Source: Candidatus Segatella mututuai
GTDB lineage: Bacteria > Bacteroidota > Bacteroidia > Bacteroidales > Bacteroidaceae
NCBI GenBank assembly: GCA_002439605.1
Contig: DJOI01000085.1
Span: 1 to 45,584, forward strand
DNA: 45,584 bases
Direction of reading: 5' to 3'
Within the stretch, counting starts at the first letter, position 1. Each line of letters starts with the position of its first letter. Below the pieces are notes generated by a model, which had not been told where the DNA came from, searched no databases, and saw only the letters and a program-made list of their open reading frames with translations. Positions 1-7,944 of this stretch are shown here, one piece after another. Made by a program: the position numbers and the translations under genes.

Positions 1-8
1 ACTTCTTG

Positions 9-22
9 TGGAATGATGACGA
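9..22. repeat. Left attachment-site core repeat (putative attL)
   Basis: The 14-base sequence TGGAATGATGACGA occurs here and again at 28362-28375 in the same orientation. Over 29 aligned bases around the two copies about 24 match. A tyrosine recombinase gene starts about 330 bases inside this end, which is the usual layout of an integrated element. The assignment as an attachment site is inference; the empty target site is not visible. Confidence 0.6.
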
Positions 23-71
23 GTACTAATCGTCTATCTAAAGAGTAAATCAGTACAAGATACTGTTAATG

Positions 72-114
72 AGCCATGTAGGTGATTTCTGCTGAAATTC
101 CTATATGGCTTTTT
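72..114 (+). terminator. Intrinsic terminator near the left end
   Basis: An 11-base stem (72-82 with 100-110, one G-U type mismatch) is followed by a run of T. On the plus strand it would stop transcription entering the island from the left flank. The right end has an equivalent hairpin just outside its attachment repeat. Confidence 0.6.
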
Positions 115-161
115 AGCGTCTTTTACCGCCAAATATAATGGCAAAAAGGCTATATTTGGGA

Positions 162-175
162 AAATAAAATGATCA
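162..175. repeat. Subterminal direct repeat, left copy
   Basis: The 14 bases AAATAAAATGATCA recur in the same orientation at 28296-28309, and the bases after both copies are also similar (ATAATCGGTACTTT versus TAAATCGAACTTT). A pair inside both ends is consistent with arm-type binding sites for the tyrosine recombinase or an excisionase. That role is inferred. Confidence 0.5.
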
Positions 176-307
176 ATAATCGGTACTTTTTGAAAACTTT
201 CTTTTGTGATCGAACAATTCTGTCTTTTTCTACCTCATATTCAGCCTACTTCATACTAAAATCATCTGAAGTTTATAAAAAAGGAGTGATATGATAAACT
301 TTTCTGC

Positions 308-315
308 TATCTTCG
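308..315 (+). promoter_or_regulatory. Possible integrase promoter (-7 box)
   Basis: TATCTTCG matches the Bacteroidota -7 consensus TAnnTTTG at all but one base and lies about 40 bases before the integrase start. No -33 box is seen. The inverted repeat 269-276/294-301 just upstream could be an operator. Confidence 0.35.
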
Positions 316-354
316 CATATATGTTGCCACAATTAAATAAAGAGGTTTAAAAAT

Positions 355-1737
355 ATGGGAAGAATATCACGACTTTATCCGAAAGGACGATTGAGACTGC
401 GCACTCCTAAGATTGTGCAGCCTGGTAAGAAATATCCTTTGTATTTCGAATATACATGGCAAGCTGACACTATACGCAAGTCCACAGGACTCTGTGTAAC
501 CGTGAAGGAGTGGAACGAGAAAGGCTATAGTGGTGTCGGTGAGATACGTGCTACTACGAGTATCGACTACAAGTATTACAACAATGCTTTTCATAAGAGA
601 ATAGAGGATATAGATGTCAAGATACATCAGTATTATGAGATGCATCATCATGTCACCTGCGATGTCATCCGCTCTTTTCTTGAAGACAATGATTCAGCTT
701 TGCGACCTGATGGTGGTAAAGACTTCATAGAGTTTGCCAAAGAATTGATGGAAAGTCGTTACGAGAAAGGCAAGATAAGTTTCAGTACCTATAAGAATGC
801 CATCTCATACCTCCATAAGTTTGAAGAGTTCCTGTTGCTTGAACATAAAGGAACGCATGGCGAGCATCAAGAATTCATCTATGTCTCGGAGATAAGTGAA
901 GAATTGTTGCTGGACTTTCGTAAATATCGGCTATTGGCTAAGAAGAGAGTTACGACCATTAATAAGACTCTATGTCCGATACTTCAGGCTTGCGAACATG
1001 CCTGTCAACTTGGTTATATCTCTCATCAACTGAATGCTAGTCTCCAGGACTTATATATGAAAGAAGTAGATAGACTTGATGAAGAAGAGAAGAACATCAA
1101 GTATCTCACAGAAGATAGGCTTGCCGAGTTGGTTGCTGCTTATGATACCATCGAACAGCCTCGACGAAAAGAGTTCTTGGAGATGTGGCTGTTTGCCTTT
1201 CATGCTTGCGGTATGAGAATGGTTGATGTGATGACTCTCCGCTGGAAAGACATAGACTTCAAGAAGAATCTCATCAGTAAAGTTCAGGTGAAGACTCACA
1301 ATCGAAACACGATACCATTAAGCGAACCGCTCATTCGTATCCTTGATAAATGGAAGGGTAGAAACAAAGTCTTTGTCTTTGACTTACTGCCTGAGAACTT
1401 TGACATCAATGACCATGAAGCGATATATCGTCGTAGAAACTCATGGAATAACACTATCAATACCTCACTCCGTTGTCTATCGCATGAATTGAAGTGGAAC
1501 CAGGACTTGACCTTCCATGTCTCGAGACACACTTGGGCAGTCCTGGCTCTCGCACACGGAGCCGAAATCAGTGAGATAAGCAGATTGTTAGGCCATGCCT
1601 CTACAGGAGTCACAGAGCGAGTTTATGCAGAGTTCCTGCCAGACAATCTTGCTTCGGTAGTAAACAAACTTGCCTTTAACTTTGTTCCTGAGATGAATGA
1701 CAAACAAAAGAAGGTGGAATCACACTGTTTTGCGTGA
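355..1737 (+). CDS. Tyrosine recombinase (integrase) of the island
   Basis: This site-specific recombinase would integrate and excise the island at the flanking repeats. It has 460 residues with the Bacteroidales layout: an N-terminal arm-binding region (about 1-110), a SAM-like core-binding domain (about 120-230) and a C-terminal catalytic domain (about 245-435). Visible catalytic residues are R288 (in GMRMVDVMTLRW), H388 and R391 (HVSRH), H414 (LLGHAS) and the nucleophile Y424 (RVYAEF), so it looks intact. It is the first gene inside the left end and reads inward. An inverted repeat overlapping its stop codon forms the terminator at 1711-1745. Directionality is probably set by the small HTH proteins at 19939-20565. 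The family call is firm; the exact integration target is unknown. Confidence 0.95.
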   Translation: MGRISRLYPKGRLRLRTPKIVQPGKKYPLYFEYTWQADTIRKSTGLCVTVKEWNEKGYSGVGEIRATTSIDYKYYNNAFHKRIEDIDVKIHQYYEMHHHVTCDVIRSFLEDNDSALRPDGGKDFIEFAKELMESRYEKGKISFSTYKNAISYLHKFEEFLLLEHKGTHGEHQEFIYVSEISEELLLDFRKYRLLAKKRVTTINKTLCPILQACEHACQLGYISHQLNASLQDLYMKEVDRLDEEEKNIKYLTEDRLAELVAAYDTIEQPRRKEFLEMWLFAFHACGMRMVDVMTLRWKDIDFKKNLISKVQVKTHNRNTIPLSEPLIRILDKWKGRNKVFVFDLLPENFDINDHEAIYRRRNSWNNTINTSLRCLSHELKWNQDLTFHVSRHTWAVLALAHGAEISEISRLLGHASTGVTERVYAEFLPDNLASVVNKLAFNFVPEMNDKQKKVESHCFA

Positions 1738-1745
1738 TTCCGCCT
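1711..1745 (-). terminator. Terminator between convergent integrase and leftward operon
   Basis: A 13-base stem (1711-1723 with 1733-1745, one mismatch) is followed on the minus strand by a T-rich tract. It would end the leftward cargo transcripts. It overlaps the last codons of the integrase, so it may also serve the plus strand. Confidence 0.6.
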
Positions 1746-1779
1746 TCTATAGGATTTATGTCTTTATAGCTGATAACTA

Positions 1780-1983
1780 TCAGAATATTTTGAAGTCCTT
1801 GCCCGTAAGATTGGAAATCGGTTTGAATAGGCGCAATAGGATAAGCCCTATCACGATGAAAGCTATTCGGGCTACCACAGAGCCACTCATCGTAAAACCT
1901 TGCCATACGAGCCAAATAGGTGAGCACATGAGTGCTACGATGATTAGACACATCAATGTTGCCAGAAAAGTTTTAGGTCCCAT
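1780..1983 (-). CDS. Small membrane protein, two predicted transmembrane helices
   Basis: The 67-residue product is mostly two hydrophobic segments (about residues 5-29 and 36-53) separated by a short polar stretch, ending in a basic tail (NLTGKDFKIF). It is the last gene of the leftward cluster and lies just before the terminator at 1711-1745. No family is recognised. The composition supports a real inner-membrane protein rather than a chance reading frame, but the gene is short and no other evidence was available. Confidence 0.5.
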   Translation of the reverse strand: MGPKTFLATLMCLIIVALMCSPIWLVWQGFTMSGSVVARIAFIVIGLILLRLFKPISNLTGKDFKIF

Positions 1984-2034
1984 ACATCAATCAATATTAT
2001 AGTTTGAAAGTCAATAGTCTCATCAAGCAACGCC

Positions 2035-2478
2035 TCAATAGTCCGAGGGAGCGACGAAATAACCTTCTGGCAGGTCATGGAAGTACTTGCCCTCTGCATC
2101 ATTGGTCACATACGTCTCATTTTCTGGGTCTTCTGTCAAGAAATAGATTATCATATCCTTGAAGCGATTTTTGAGAAGGGTGTGGAAATCGGTGATGAGT
2201 CCAAGCTCCTCCGTTTCCATGCTCAGAAATCCTTCCGAAAGTTCACATTTCTTGATGTTGCCACAGAGATTGCAAGTCCCATAGTCCACACCGAGTGCCA
2301 AAATGATGTTTCCTTCCCAATCGGCGTCCTCGTCTTCTTCCATTGCAGGACGCTGTTTGTGTATGAAGGCTTGGTAGAGATTGTATATCTCCTCCAGTTC
2401 TTCTTGTTTTCCCTCTATATAGTAGCGTACTTTAATGTTATGCATCAGCGATGCGAAAATAGCTATGTCAGATTCCAT
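2035..2478 (-). CDS. Island protein, paralogue of the 5877-6548 product
   Basis: An acidic, soluble-looking protein of 147 residues with no signal peptide. It shares its framework with the 223-residue product of 5877-6548: VRYxIEGKQ near the start, a spaced TDFxxLL, and YVTNDAEGKYF near the end. The two are clearly paralogues. The general look (compact alpha/beta, VRYxIEGK start) resembles ferredoxin-fold domains of phage and plasmid proteins of the Api92/DUF1281 type, but this is only an impression. By comparison with the paralogue, the internal Met at 2445 (MHNIKVRYYIEGK) may be the true start. It follows the lipoprotein gene by 6 bases and is probably co-transcribed. Confidence 0.7.
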   Translation of the reverse strand: MESDIAIFASLMHNIKVRYYIEGKQEELEEIYNLYQAFIHKQRPAMEEDEDADWEGNIILALGVDYGTCNLCGNIKKCELSEGFLSMETEELGLITDFHTLLKNRFKDMIIYFLTEDPENETYVTNDAEGKYFHDLPEGYFVAPSDY

Positions 2479-2484
2479 GTCTCG

Positions 2485-2952
2485 TCAATCAATTTTATAG
2501 TTATACAAATATCTTAGACTGTCACCTGCGATCTCGAATGCCACGATGTCATGGGCATACACGTTGCTATCCACTTTGGCAAGTAGGAAGAATACGTATG
2601 AGCGTCTGCCGTATTCATCATCGAGACTTACAATCTTTTGTACTTCATGGTGACTGTAATCATCACCAGGGTGGGCGAGACGCAGGAGAGGTCTATGCTC
2701 TTCATGCAGCTTGCCGTCAGATGACTTAAACTTCACCACACAGTCTATGTCTGGTGCCGTTCCGCCTTCGCCAGTATCATACCAAATGGCAGTCACGAGA
2801 CTGTCATCTGAGACTACAGTGTGATAAGTCTCGATGGAGTCAGACTTGTCTTCACTCTTGTCGAGACTTTGACCGTGAGACTTGTTCTTGCATGAAGAAC
2901 AAGTTAGTATTGCCAGTAGGGCAATGGCGCAAAGTTGAAATGTCGCTTTCAT
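2485..2952 (-). CDS. Small lipoprotein of unknown function
   Basis: 155 residues beginning with a signal peptide and a lipobox: a hydrophobic core (about 5-17) followed by LTCSSC, so Cys-21 would be lipidated. The mature protein starts with a Ser/Asp/Lys-rich linker (about 22-45), then a small mixed domain containing DIDCVVKF and RRSYVFFLLAKVDS. The fold is not recognised. It would sit in the periplasm or outer membrane. It is tightly packed between the two island-specific paralogue genes, 6 bases before one and 5 bases after the other, in the same leftward transcription unit. Confidence 0.75.
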   Translation of the reverse strand: MKATFQLCAIALLAILTCSSCKNKSHGQSLDKSEDKSDSIETYHTVVSDDSLVTAIWYDTGEGGTAPDIDCVVKFKSSDGKLHEEHRPLLRLAHPGDDYSHHEVQKIVSLDDEYGRRSYVFFLLAKVDSNVYAHDIVAFEIAGDSLRYLYNYKID

Positions 2953-2957
2953 ATTGT

Positions 2958-3464
2958 CTATAGTTTTCCTAAAAAGACTCGTCTCAACTGTCTGTTCGAG
3001 AAATCGTCTGTGAACATACAGTCTGCTAAGATTTCACCATGCTTTTTAGGGTCTAATACAAGTCCAGGAAGTTCAAGTGGTTCTCTTTGTCCATCTCTGT
3101 ACGAGCCAAGATAGACATATTCCTTAGGTGGTGTAATCTTTTCTTCATCTTCATCGTCATCTAAATAAACATCTGCTGCGCTTGCAACCTCAAAGTAGTC
3201 ATCATCATGGTCGTAATCCTCATATTCCCATACAAAGCAAAGTTCGTATTTGAGGAAGAAATTCAGGAAGTGTCGCTCGCCATTTGCAGCAGTTATGAAG
3301 TGGCAGTGTGTATCCTCTTGGAAAAACATAGGATAAAACTTCGTGTCAAACATGAAACTACCAGCTCGTGACACAGTTTCACGAACCTGCTCTTTGATGT
3401 ACTTGTTCCAAGGATAATGCAAGCTATATGCTATATCCTTCTTTACTTTCATGTATATTTTCAT
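2958..3464 (-). CDS. Island protein, paralogue of the DnaB-fusion N-terminal domain
   Basis: 168 residues, acidic in the middle (DYDHDDDYF, DDDEDEEK). It aligns along nearly its whole length with residues 1-160 of the neighbouring 3476-4429 product. Shared landmarks are MKIY at the start, IKEQ..ETV, CFVWE/SFVWE, YLGSYRDGQ/YIGSYVKGQ, LPGL and GEILADCMF. It therefore looks like a stand-alone copy of that N-terminal domain without the ATPase. The two genes are adjacent and 11 bases apart, suggesting tandem duplication followed by loss or gain of the ATPase part. Function unknown. Confidence 0.75.
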   Translation of the reverse strand: MKIYMKVKKDIAYSLHYPWNKYIKEQVRETVSRAGSFMFDTKFYPMFFQEDTHCHFITAANGERHFLNFFLKYELCFVWEYEDYDHDDDYFEVASAADVYLDDDEDEEKITPPKEYVYLGSYRDGQREPLELPGLVLDPKKHGEILADCMFTDDFSNRQLRRVFLGKL

Positions 3465-3475
3465 TGCCTTAATTT

Positions 3476-4429
3476 TTAATATACCAATTGTTCTAACGAT
3501 GTGACTGATAGCTTTGAATATACATCTTCTATGTAGCTAAAATACTCAAGACTTTCAAATCTTTCGAGTTGAGACATGACAATAATCGTTGTTCCAGTCT
3601 GCTCTGCCAAATCTATCAGCTTTTTGATAATCAGGTTTAATGCGTCATCTTTTTTATCCTTGGTCTCCGATTTTGTTCTCATCAGTTGCAAATAATCAAT
3701 GACAACATAGTCAATGTGCTTTTTGGTAACTTCATCTACTATGTCTTCAACTTCTTTCAAGTTGTTTGGCTCCAGATAATAAAGTATAGCCTTTTCTTTT
3801 TTCTTATTTAAATAAGTAGTCAGAGAAGAAGCAAACTGAGTCTTTCCCTGTGCAGGACGACTATATACAAGCGTGACTTTTCCCTTGTGGAAGTGTTTGT
3901 CTATGAAATCCTGACTAATCGTATCGTCAAAGTTACTTTTTCTTTTGAGTTCAACAAACATGCAGTCTGCCAATATTTCTCCAGCCTCTGGCTCTTCATC
4001 GTTAAAGAGAAGTCCAGGTAGGGTAAGTGGTTCTTCCTGTCCTTTTACGTATGAGCCAATATAGACATCTGGGGTATAGAGATTACTTATTCTTGGCTGG
4101 CAGGTGAAGTCATATGGTAGTTTGGCATTGTCGCACAGCCAATAGTAATCGTCCTCGAAGTCAAAGTCAGCCTTTTCCCATACGAAGCTCAGTGTGTAAT
4201 AAGGCATTGTGAGCCATTCGTTGCTTTTGGAAGGATAGCCGGCAGTGATACGGCGGGCATGAATATCCAGTTGCCAAAATGTTGGGAAAAAGTGTTCGTC
4301 ACCAATACAACCATCACTTTCATCACAGGTATCTTTTACTGTTTCTATGATTTGTTCCTTGATATGTTTGCTCCAAAGATTGGCTACGCAATATCCTTGG
4401 TCCGCAAGTACTCTAAGATATATTTTCAT
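3476..4429 (-). CDS. Fusion of island-specific domain to DnaB-like helicase ATPase
   Basis: 317 residues from the ATG at 4429, chosen because the adjacent paralogue also begins MKIY. Residues 1-160 form the domain shared with 2958-3464. Residues about 180-300 match the RecA-like core of replicative DnaB helicases: a Walker A loop in DnaB form (SRPAQGKTQ, 190-198), a Walker B with the DnaB signature (VVIDYLQLM, 242-250) and the sensor-like SQLER (286-290). The usual DnaB N-terminal primase-binding domain is absent and the C-terminal loop region is short. Possible roles are a helicase-loader mimic, a decoy for the replicative helicase, or a stand-alone ATPase. The ATPase homology is clear; the role is inference. 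Confidence 0.8.
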   Translation of the reverse strand: MKIYLRVLADQGYCVANLWSKHIKEQIIETVKDTCDESDGCIGDEHFFPTFWQLDIHARRITAGYPSKSNEWLTMPYYTLSFVWEKADFDFEDDYYWLCDNAKLPYDFTCQPRISNLYTPDVYIGSYVKGQEEPLTLPGLLFNDEEPEAGEILADCMFVELKRKSNFDDTISQDFIDKHFHKGKVTLVYSRPAQGKTQFASSLTTYLNKKKEKAILYYLEPNNLKEVEDIVDEVTKKHIDYVVIDYLQLMRTKSETKDKKDDALNLIIKKLIDLAEQTGTTIIVMSQLERFESLEYFSYIEDVYSKLSVTSLEQLVY

Positions 4430-4456
4430 TGTTCTTGTGTATTTTTTGTAATACAA

Positions 4457-4657
4457 TTATTGATGACTTGCCATCCACTCTTTTGCAAGAGTAGTGGCAA
4501 AGTCGTAGAAGTCTTTCTGATGAGCGTCAGACCAGAGTTCTTCATTGTTTTGAAGATACTCTTCCAGTTGATTTCTCAACTCTTCGTCTTCGGTTCGTTC
4601 AAGAACTACTCTAATGAGTGTCAGCGCACTAATGTCGCCTAATTCCGTGTATATCAT
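4457..4657 (-). CDS. Small hypothetical protein downstream of the sigma-like gene
   Basis: 66 residues from the ATG at 4657, mainly helical and acidic (ERTEDEELRNQLEEYLQNNEELW). A longer version starting at 4789 would overlap the sigma-like gene by about 120 bases, so the downstream start is preferred. It lies 13 bases after the sigma-like gene and 27 bases before the DnaB-fusion gene, so it is probably in the same transcript. No family is recognised. An adaptor or anti-sigma-like partner is possible but there is no direct evidence. Confidence 0.55.
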   Translation of the reverse strand: MIYTELGDISALTLIRVVLERTEDEELRNQLEEYLQNNEELWSDAHQKDFYDFATTLAKEWMASHQ

Positions 4658-4670
4658 ATCTGTTGATAAG

Positions 4671-5009
4671 TTATTTTTCTGTTTCTTTTGCTGTCTTATG
4701 AATCTTTTGCAAGATAGCCTCTCGCATCCACCAGACTGCATAAGCCGCAAAGGTGAAACCACGAGACTTGTCGAACTTATGACTGGCACGTATCAGTCCG
4801 TGGCGGCTGGCAGCGATGAGTTCGTCGTCAGAGAGTCCCTTGCCGATGTACTGCTTAGCCACCGCCTTGATGAAGACCGTGCCGAGTTCTGCCAAGTCGG
4901 TCTCCGCTTGGGAGTCTCCCTGCTGGATAAGGGTTATCATACGCAAAGCCTCGTCGTTGTCGATGATTGGCTTCTTCACCTTGTTTGTTGTAGTGTTGTT
5001 GTTTACCAT
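4671..5009 (-). CDS. Sigma-70 region 2-only protein
   Basis: 112 residues. Residues about 28-103 match region 2 of sigma-70 factors: helix 2.1 (VAKQYIGKGLSDDELIAASRHGLIRA, read in two parts), the core-binding segment HKFDKSRGFTFAAYAVWWMREAI, and the melting/-10 recognition residues around YAVWWMRE. Regions 1.2, 3 and 4 are missing, so it cannot recognise a -33 element in the normal way. It could bind core RNA polymerase as a minimal sigma factor, act as a competitor, or be a remnant. A weak -7-like box (TACTTTTC, minus strand, 5043-5050) lies upstream. Family assignment is strong; activity is unknown. Confidence 0.85.
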   Translation of the reverse strand: MVNNNTTTNKVKKPIIDNDEALRMITLIQQGDSQAETDLAELGTVFIKAVAKQYIGKGLSDDELIAASRHGLIRASHKFDKSRGFTFAAYAVWWMREAILQKIHKTAKETEK

Positions 5010-5080
5010 ACTTTTGATGTTTTTAGATGTTGTCTGTCGCGCGAAAAGTATCCCTTTTTTCTGAGATAAAAAAATGAACG

Positions 5081-5875
5081 CTATAAAGAAATCATAAAAC
5101 TTCTGAATTTTTGTTGAATGTCGGCTGGGATAGGGTAATGAGGGGCAAAAACCTGCATGGCAGATACATGATCATGATACTCATATCCAGGTCCGTCTAT
5201 CACAGTGTAGGAGTCGTCTGAGGTATCGAATTCATAAGGCATAACTTCCGAGCCAAGCTTTTCTTGTATCTCTTGTCTCTTCTTCCAAATCCATTCTGTA
5301 GTAAGTGGAGTGCCGACGACTATAGCCAGCTTCACTTCATTCCCCCTAAGTACTTCCACGATGTCACCCTCATGGAATCTAATCTGTTTTTCTGAGCGTC
5401 CATGAAACGTTTCATCCTCATTACGGTCATACTCAGACATATTGCAGATGTTTGGACTATAAGTCCTAAAGCCAGTAGAGCAAAGACTCTTGTCAATGAG
5501 ACTTCCCTCAGCATCATACATCCGTTGTGATAGATATTCGCCCTTGAAGTGCATCATATCTAAAGGCTTCTCAGAGATGTAATAGCAGAAGACCTCTTGC
5601 ATCCAGTCATCCGTCTCCTTCTGCCTTTTCCGATAAAGTATGTCTTGGTGCATCAGTCTCTCTGCTTCTTCGAGAGTTGTGGTATAAGCACAGCTATAAG
5701 TTCTCACCTTATATATGGGATAAGGTGAGGGCTGATTTCCTGTCTCATCAGTCTCTATCACTTCGAGCAAAAAAATGGCAGGAACATTACGATGTCGTGG
5801 ATGCTCTGCCATTAGTCTAAATTCTTCGTATGATGATAGTTTTGTCATATTATTATTCAAAGTCTGAGTTTTCAT
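5081..5875 (-). CDS. Hypothetical protein, 264 residues
   Basis: A soluble-looking protein without signal peptide or membrane segments. The N-terminal half is rich in aromatic and charged residues (YPIYKVRTYSCAYTTTLEEAERLMHQD would be one helical hairpin, read in parts). The C-terminal half contains a small beta-rich stretch (FHEGDIVEVL followed by VKLAIVVGTP) that resembles an SH3-like or PRC-like barrel. The end carries GYEYHDH and VFAPHYPIPADI. An internal Met at residue 10 is an alternative start. It directly follows the 5877-6548 gene with 1 base between them, so the two are likely translated from one message. Family not recognised. Confidence 0.7.
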   Translation of the reverse strand: MKTQTLNNNMTKLSSYEEFRLMAEHPRHRNVPAIFLLEVIETDETGNQPSPYPIYKVRTYSCAYTTTLEEAERLMHQDILYRKRQKETDDWMQEVFCYYISEKPLDMMHFKGEYLSQRMYDAEGSLIDKSLCSTGFRTYSPNICNMSEYDRNEDETFHGRSEKQIRFHEGDIVEVLRGNEVKLAIVVGTPLTTEWIWKKRQEIQEKLGSEVMPYEFDTSDDSYTVIDGPGYEYHDHVSAMQVFAPHYPIPADIQQKFRSFMISL

Positions 5876-5876
5876 A

Positions 5877-6548
5877 TTATGTCATGGCAATAAGCCTTCC
5901 ATATATAATCTGGGCAATGTTGTCACCCGTTTCAACAGCTTTCATGTATGCAGCCATCAACTCATCGCTGTCTTCCTGTTTGGATATGCGAGGCATCACC
6001 TCATATTCATGAAATCCGATGTAGACATCTTCATGCTCCTCGTTCCACTTGTCTATATCTTCCACTGCAAGCGCGTCACGTTTCAGGGTGCGGGCGACAT
6101 AATCATGAGCCTCTTTCTTGTTCGTAAACTCTTTGTGTTCTTCCACTTCCTTTATACGTATGTCTACAACAATGCGTGTCGGGAAATACTTTCCTTCTGC
6201 GTCATTGGTGACATAGACATCACAACATGGTTCTTCCAACATATAGTAGATGTTCATGTCTTCATAGTGAGACTCCAATAAATGGCGGAAATCGGTCAAC
6301 ACCCACGCTTCTTCTGCTTCGACACTAAGTGACTCATCTGTAAACTCACACTTTAATATGTAACCCCGAAGAGAACTATCCTTACTGTCTATTCCGAACC
6401 CATCTGTAATCTCTGATTCCCATATCAGTTTGTCATCGCCATTTTCATACTGCTTCTTGCTTAGAAGAGTCTGATACTGGTCGTATATTTCTTGAAGATC
6501 ATTCTGTTTGCCTTCTATGCGATAACGCACACTTGCCCAATTTGCCAT
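5877..6548 (-). CDS. Island protein, long paralogue of the 2035-2478 product
   Basis: 223 residues. Residues 1-125 align with the 147-residue product of 2035-2478 (VRYRIEGKQ, TDFRHLLESHYEDMNIYY, YVTNDAEGKYF). The extra C-terminal part (about 126-223) contains a charged helix (RIKEVEEHKEFTNKKEAHDY) and a stretch ending DNIAQIIYGRLIAMT, not present in the short copy. No signal peptide. The paralogues bracket the lipoprotein, DnaB-fusion and sigma-like genes, suggesting an expansion within this island family. Function unknown. About 130 bases upstream (6549-6678) carry no gene, only AT-rich sequence with two copies of ATGTCTGCA. Confidence 0.75.
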   Translation of the reverse strand: MANWASVRYRIEGKQNDLQEIYDQYQTLLSKKQYENGDDKLIWESEITDGFGIDSKDSSLRGYILKCEFTDESLSVEAEEAWVLTDFRHLLESHYEDMNIYYMLEEPCCDVYVTNDAEGKYFPTRIVVDIRIKEVEEHKEFTNKKEAHDYVARTLKRDALAVEDIDKWNEEHEDVYIGFHEYEVMPRISKQEDSDELMAAYMKAVETGDNIAQIIYGRLIAMT

Positions 6549-6678
6549 AGTTGTAATTCAATAAGTTTTATGTCTGCATTACGTTCAAAATATCCCAAGA
6601 ACAATATTAAATGTAATGTCTGCAACTCTTGTATTTATCTCATTTTTTCTCTATCCGAACATTTAAGAACTTCAAGCA

Positions 6679-7944
6679 TCAGATATTCTCGATGTAACAC
6701 AACCTCCCTGTTTCCTTCAGTTCGTCGTGGTTATGACCATCCTTTATCAATGCCCATAGTATCGGAACTTTGAAAAAAGGTGGAAATGTTGGCACAGGCG
6801 CATAGCCATCCGTGAAGATAATCAGTCCCTGGTAGCGCGTCTTGCTCTGTGCCGCGTAGTCTATGACACACTGGAAGCTGGTGCCGCCACGTCCGAAAAT
6901 CTTGATGGTGTCTTTCTTGGCTTTCTTCATTGTCATCGGTTTGCCCTTGATATTGTAGTCAAACATAATGACATCTATGTGCTCGATGCCATACTTGAAG
7001 AAACGATTGACGATGCCGAAGAAATTGCCGACCTGCTCGTTGTTCACCGAACCGCTTGTGTCTACCGCTATCAGCAGCCGCGACGTGAGTTGATGCACAC
7101 TGCCCATATAGTCGAATCCGAAACGGCGACTTGGACGCATACGGGTGAGCCGGCGCTGACTGCTGATGACCTCCGTGCGGAACAACTGCAACACACGCCG
7201 ATAGTCTATCTTCACCTTGGTTGAAGCGATGATTCTGTCAACCATATCAGCCGATATGCTTCCCCACTTCTGGTTGAGCGCAAGCGTGTCTATCATCTGA
7301 TTGATGTCGGCTGCGGCGACCTCGTCTTCCTCCCACAGTTCGGCAGAGTCTATGTCACCACGTTCGGCACACTCCTTCACCTTTTTCGGAATTTGGGACT
7401 TTGATGATTTTTGTTTGCCACCACCTGTCTGATTGCTTTCTTGACAGTCGTCTTGCGACTTGTCTTGATTACTGCCTTGCAACTTGCCTTGACTTGCTCG
7501 TAAGCTATTCCCTGATTCTGCTTGCACCTGTTGCGCTTTTCGCAGGAGTCGTTCTATTGCCTTGGCATAAAACTCAAAGCACTCACCACGCTCTAACTTA
7601 TAGTCCTTGGGTGAATCGAGCCGTATGGACCATTTGCGGTAGCTGTCGCTCACCGCACAGTTACTTCCTGCCACAATGGCTTGTGCGGAACAGTCGGTCG
7701 GCCTGCGCGAATAAGGATGTTTGAGAAGTATGCGTATGCACTCTGCTTTCAAGTGGTCGCGCAGCATCTCGTCGGGCATGTCCTTACAGAGCATGGGGTT
7801 GTACTCTATACGCAGCTGACCGCTACGCATAGGACAATTCATGCCCGTGTTGGCAACGACATTATGCGAGCACATCACCATAAACAGAGCCGGCTCTGTC
7901 AAGAACCACTCCAAACTTATCTTCTCTATCCTCCTGTCCGTCAT
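6679..7944 (-). CDS. VWA-domain protein with degenerate metallopeptidase-like N-terminus
   Basis: 421 residues resembling the DUF2201 family (a metallopeptidase-like N-terminal region plus a VWA-like C-terminal domain). The C-terminal part has a MIDAS motif (DTSGS at about 295-299), then GRGGTSF and IIFTDGYAP, which together should bind a divalent cation. In the N-terminal region the expected zinc-binding helix is degraded: the segment around residues 66-78 reads KAECIRILLKHP, keeping the last His but not the first HExxH pair. A Gln/Ser-rich linker (about 140-185) joins the halves. Such proteins usually pair with a MoxR AAA ATPase, but none is encoded nearby. Likely a cytoplasmic scaffold or chaperone-like factor. 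Confidence 0.8.
   Translation of the reverse strand: MTDRRIEKISLEWFLTEPALFMVMCSHNVVANTGMNCPMRSGQLRIEYNPMLCKDMPDEMLRDHLKAECIRILLKHPYSRRPTDCSAQAIVAGSNCAVSDSYRKWSIRLDSPKDYKLERGECFEFYAKAIERLLRKAQQVQAESGNSLRASQGKLQGSNQDKSQDDCQESNQTGGGKQKSSKSQIPKKVKECAERGDIDSAELWEEDEVAAADINQMIDTLALNQKWGSISADMVDRIIASTKVKIDYRRVLQLFRTEVISSQRRLTRMRPSRRFGFDYMGSVHQLTSRLLIAVDTSGSVNNEQVGNFFGIVNRFFKYGIEHIDVIMFDYNIKGKPMTMKKAKKDTIKIFGRGGTSFQCVIDYAAQSKTRYQGLIIFTDGYAPVPTFPPFFKVPILWALIKDGHNHDELKETGRLCYIENI

Larger units (their letters stand above)
23..354. other. Left-end non-coding region of the island
   Basis: No gene is seen in these 332 bases. They hold a terminator-like hairpin (72-114), a second perfect 9-base inverted repeat (129-137 with 151-159), a subterminal repeat shared with the right end (162-175), an 8-base inverted repeat (269-276 with 294-301) and a near-consensus -7 box before the integrase. 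Recombinase arm sites, excisionase sites and the integrase promoter would be expected here. Confidence 0.6.

Noticed and set aside
4658..4789. Longer start for the 66-residue gene
   Set aside because: It would overlap the sigma-like gene by about 120 bases in another frame, and the added residues look random.
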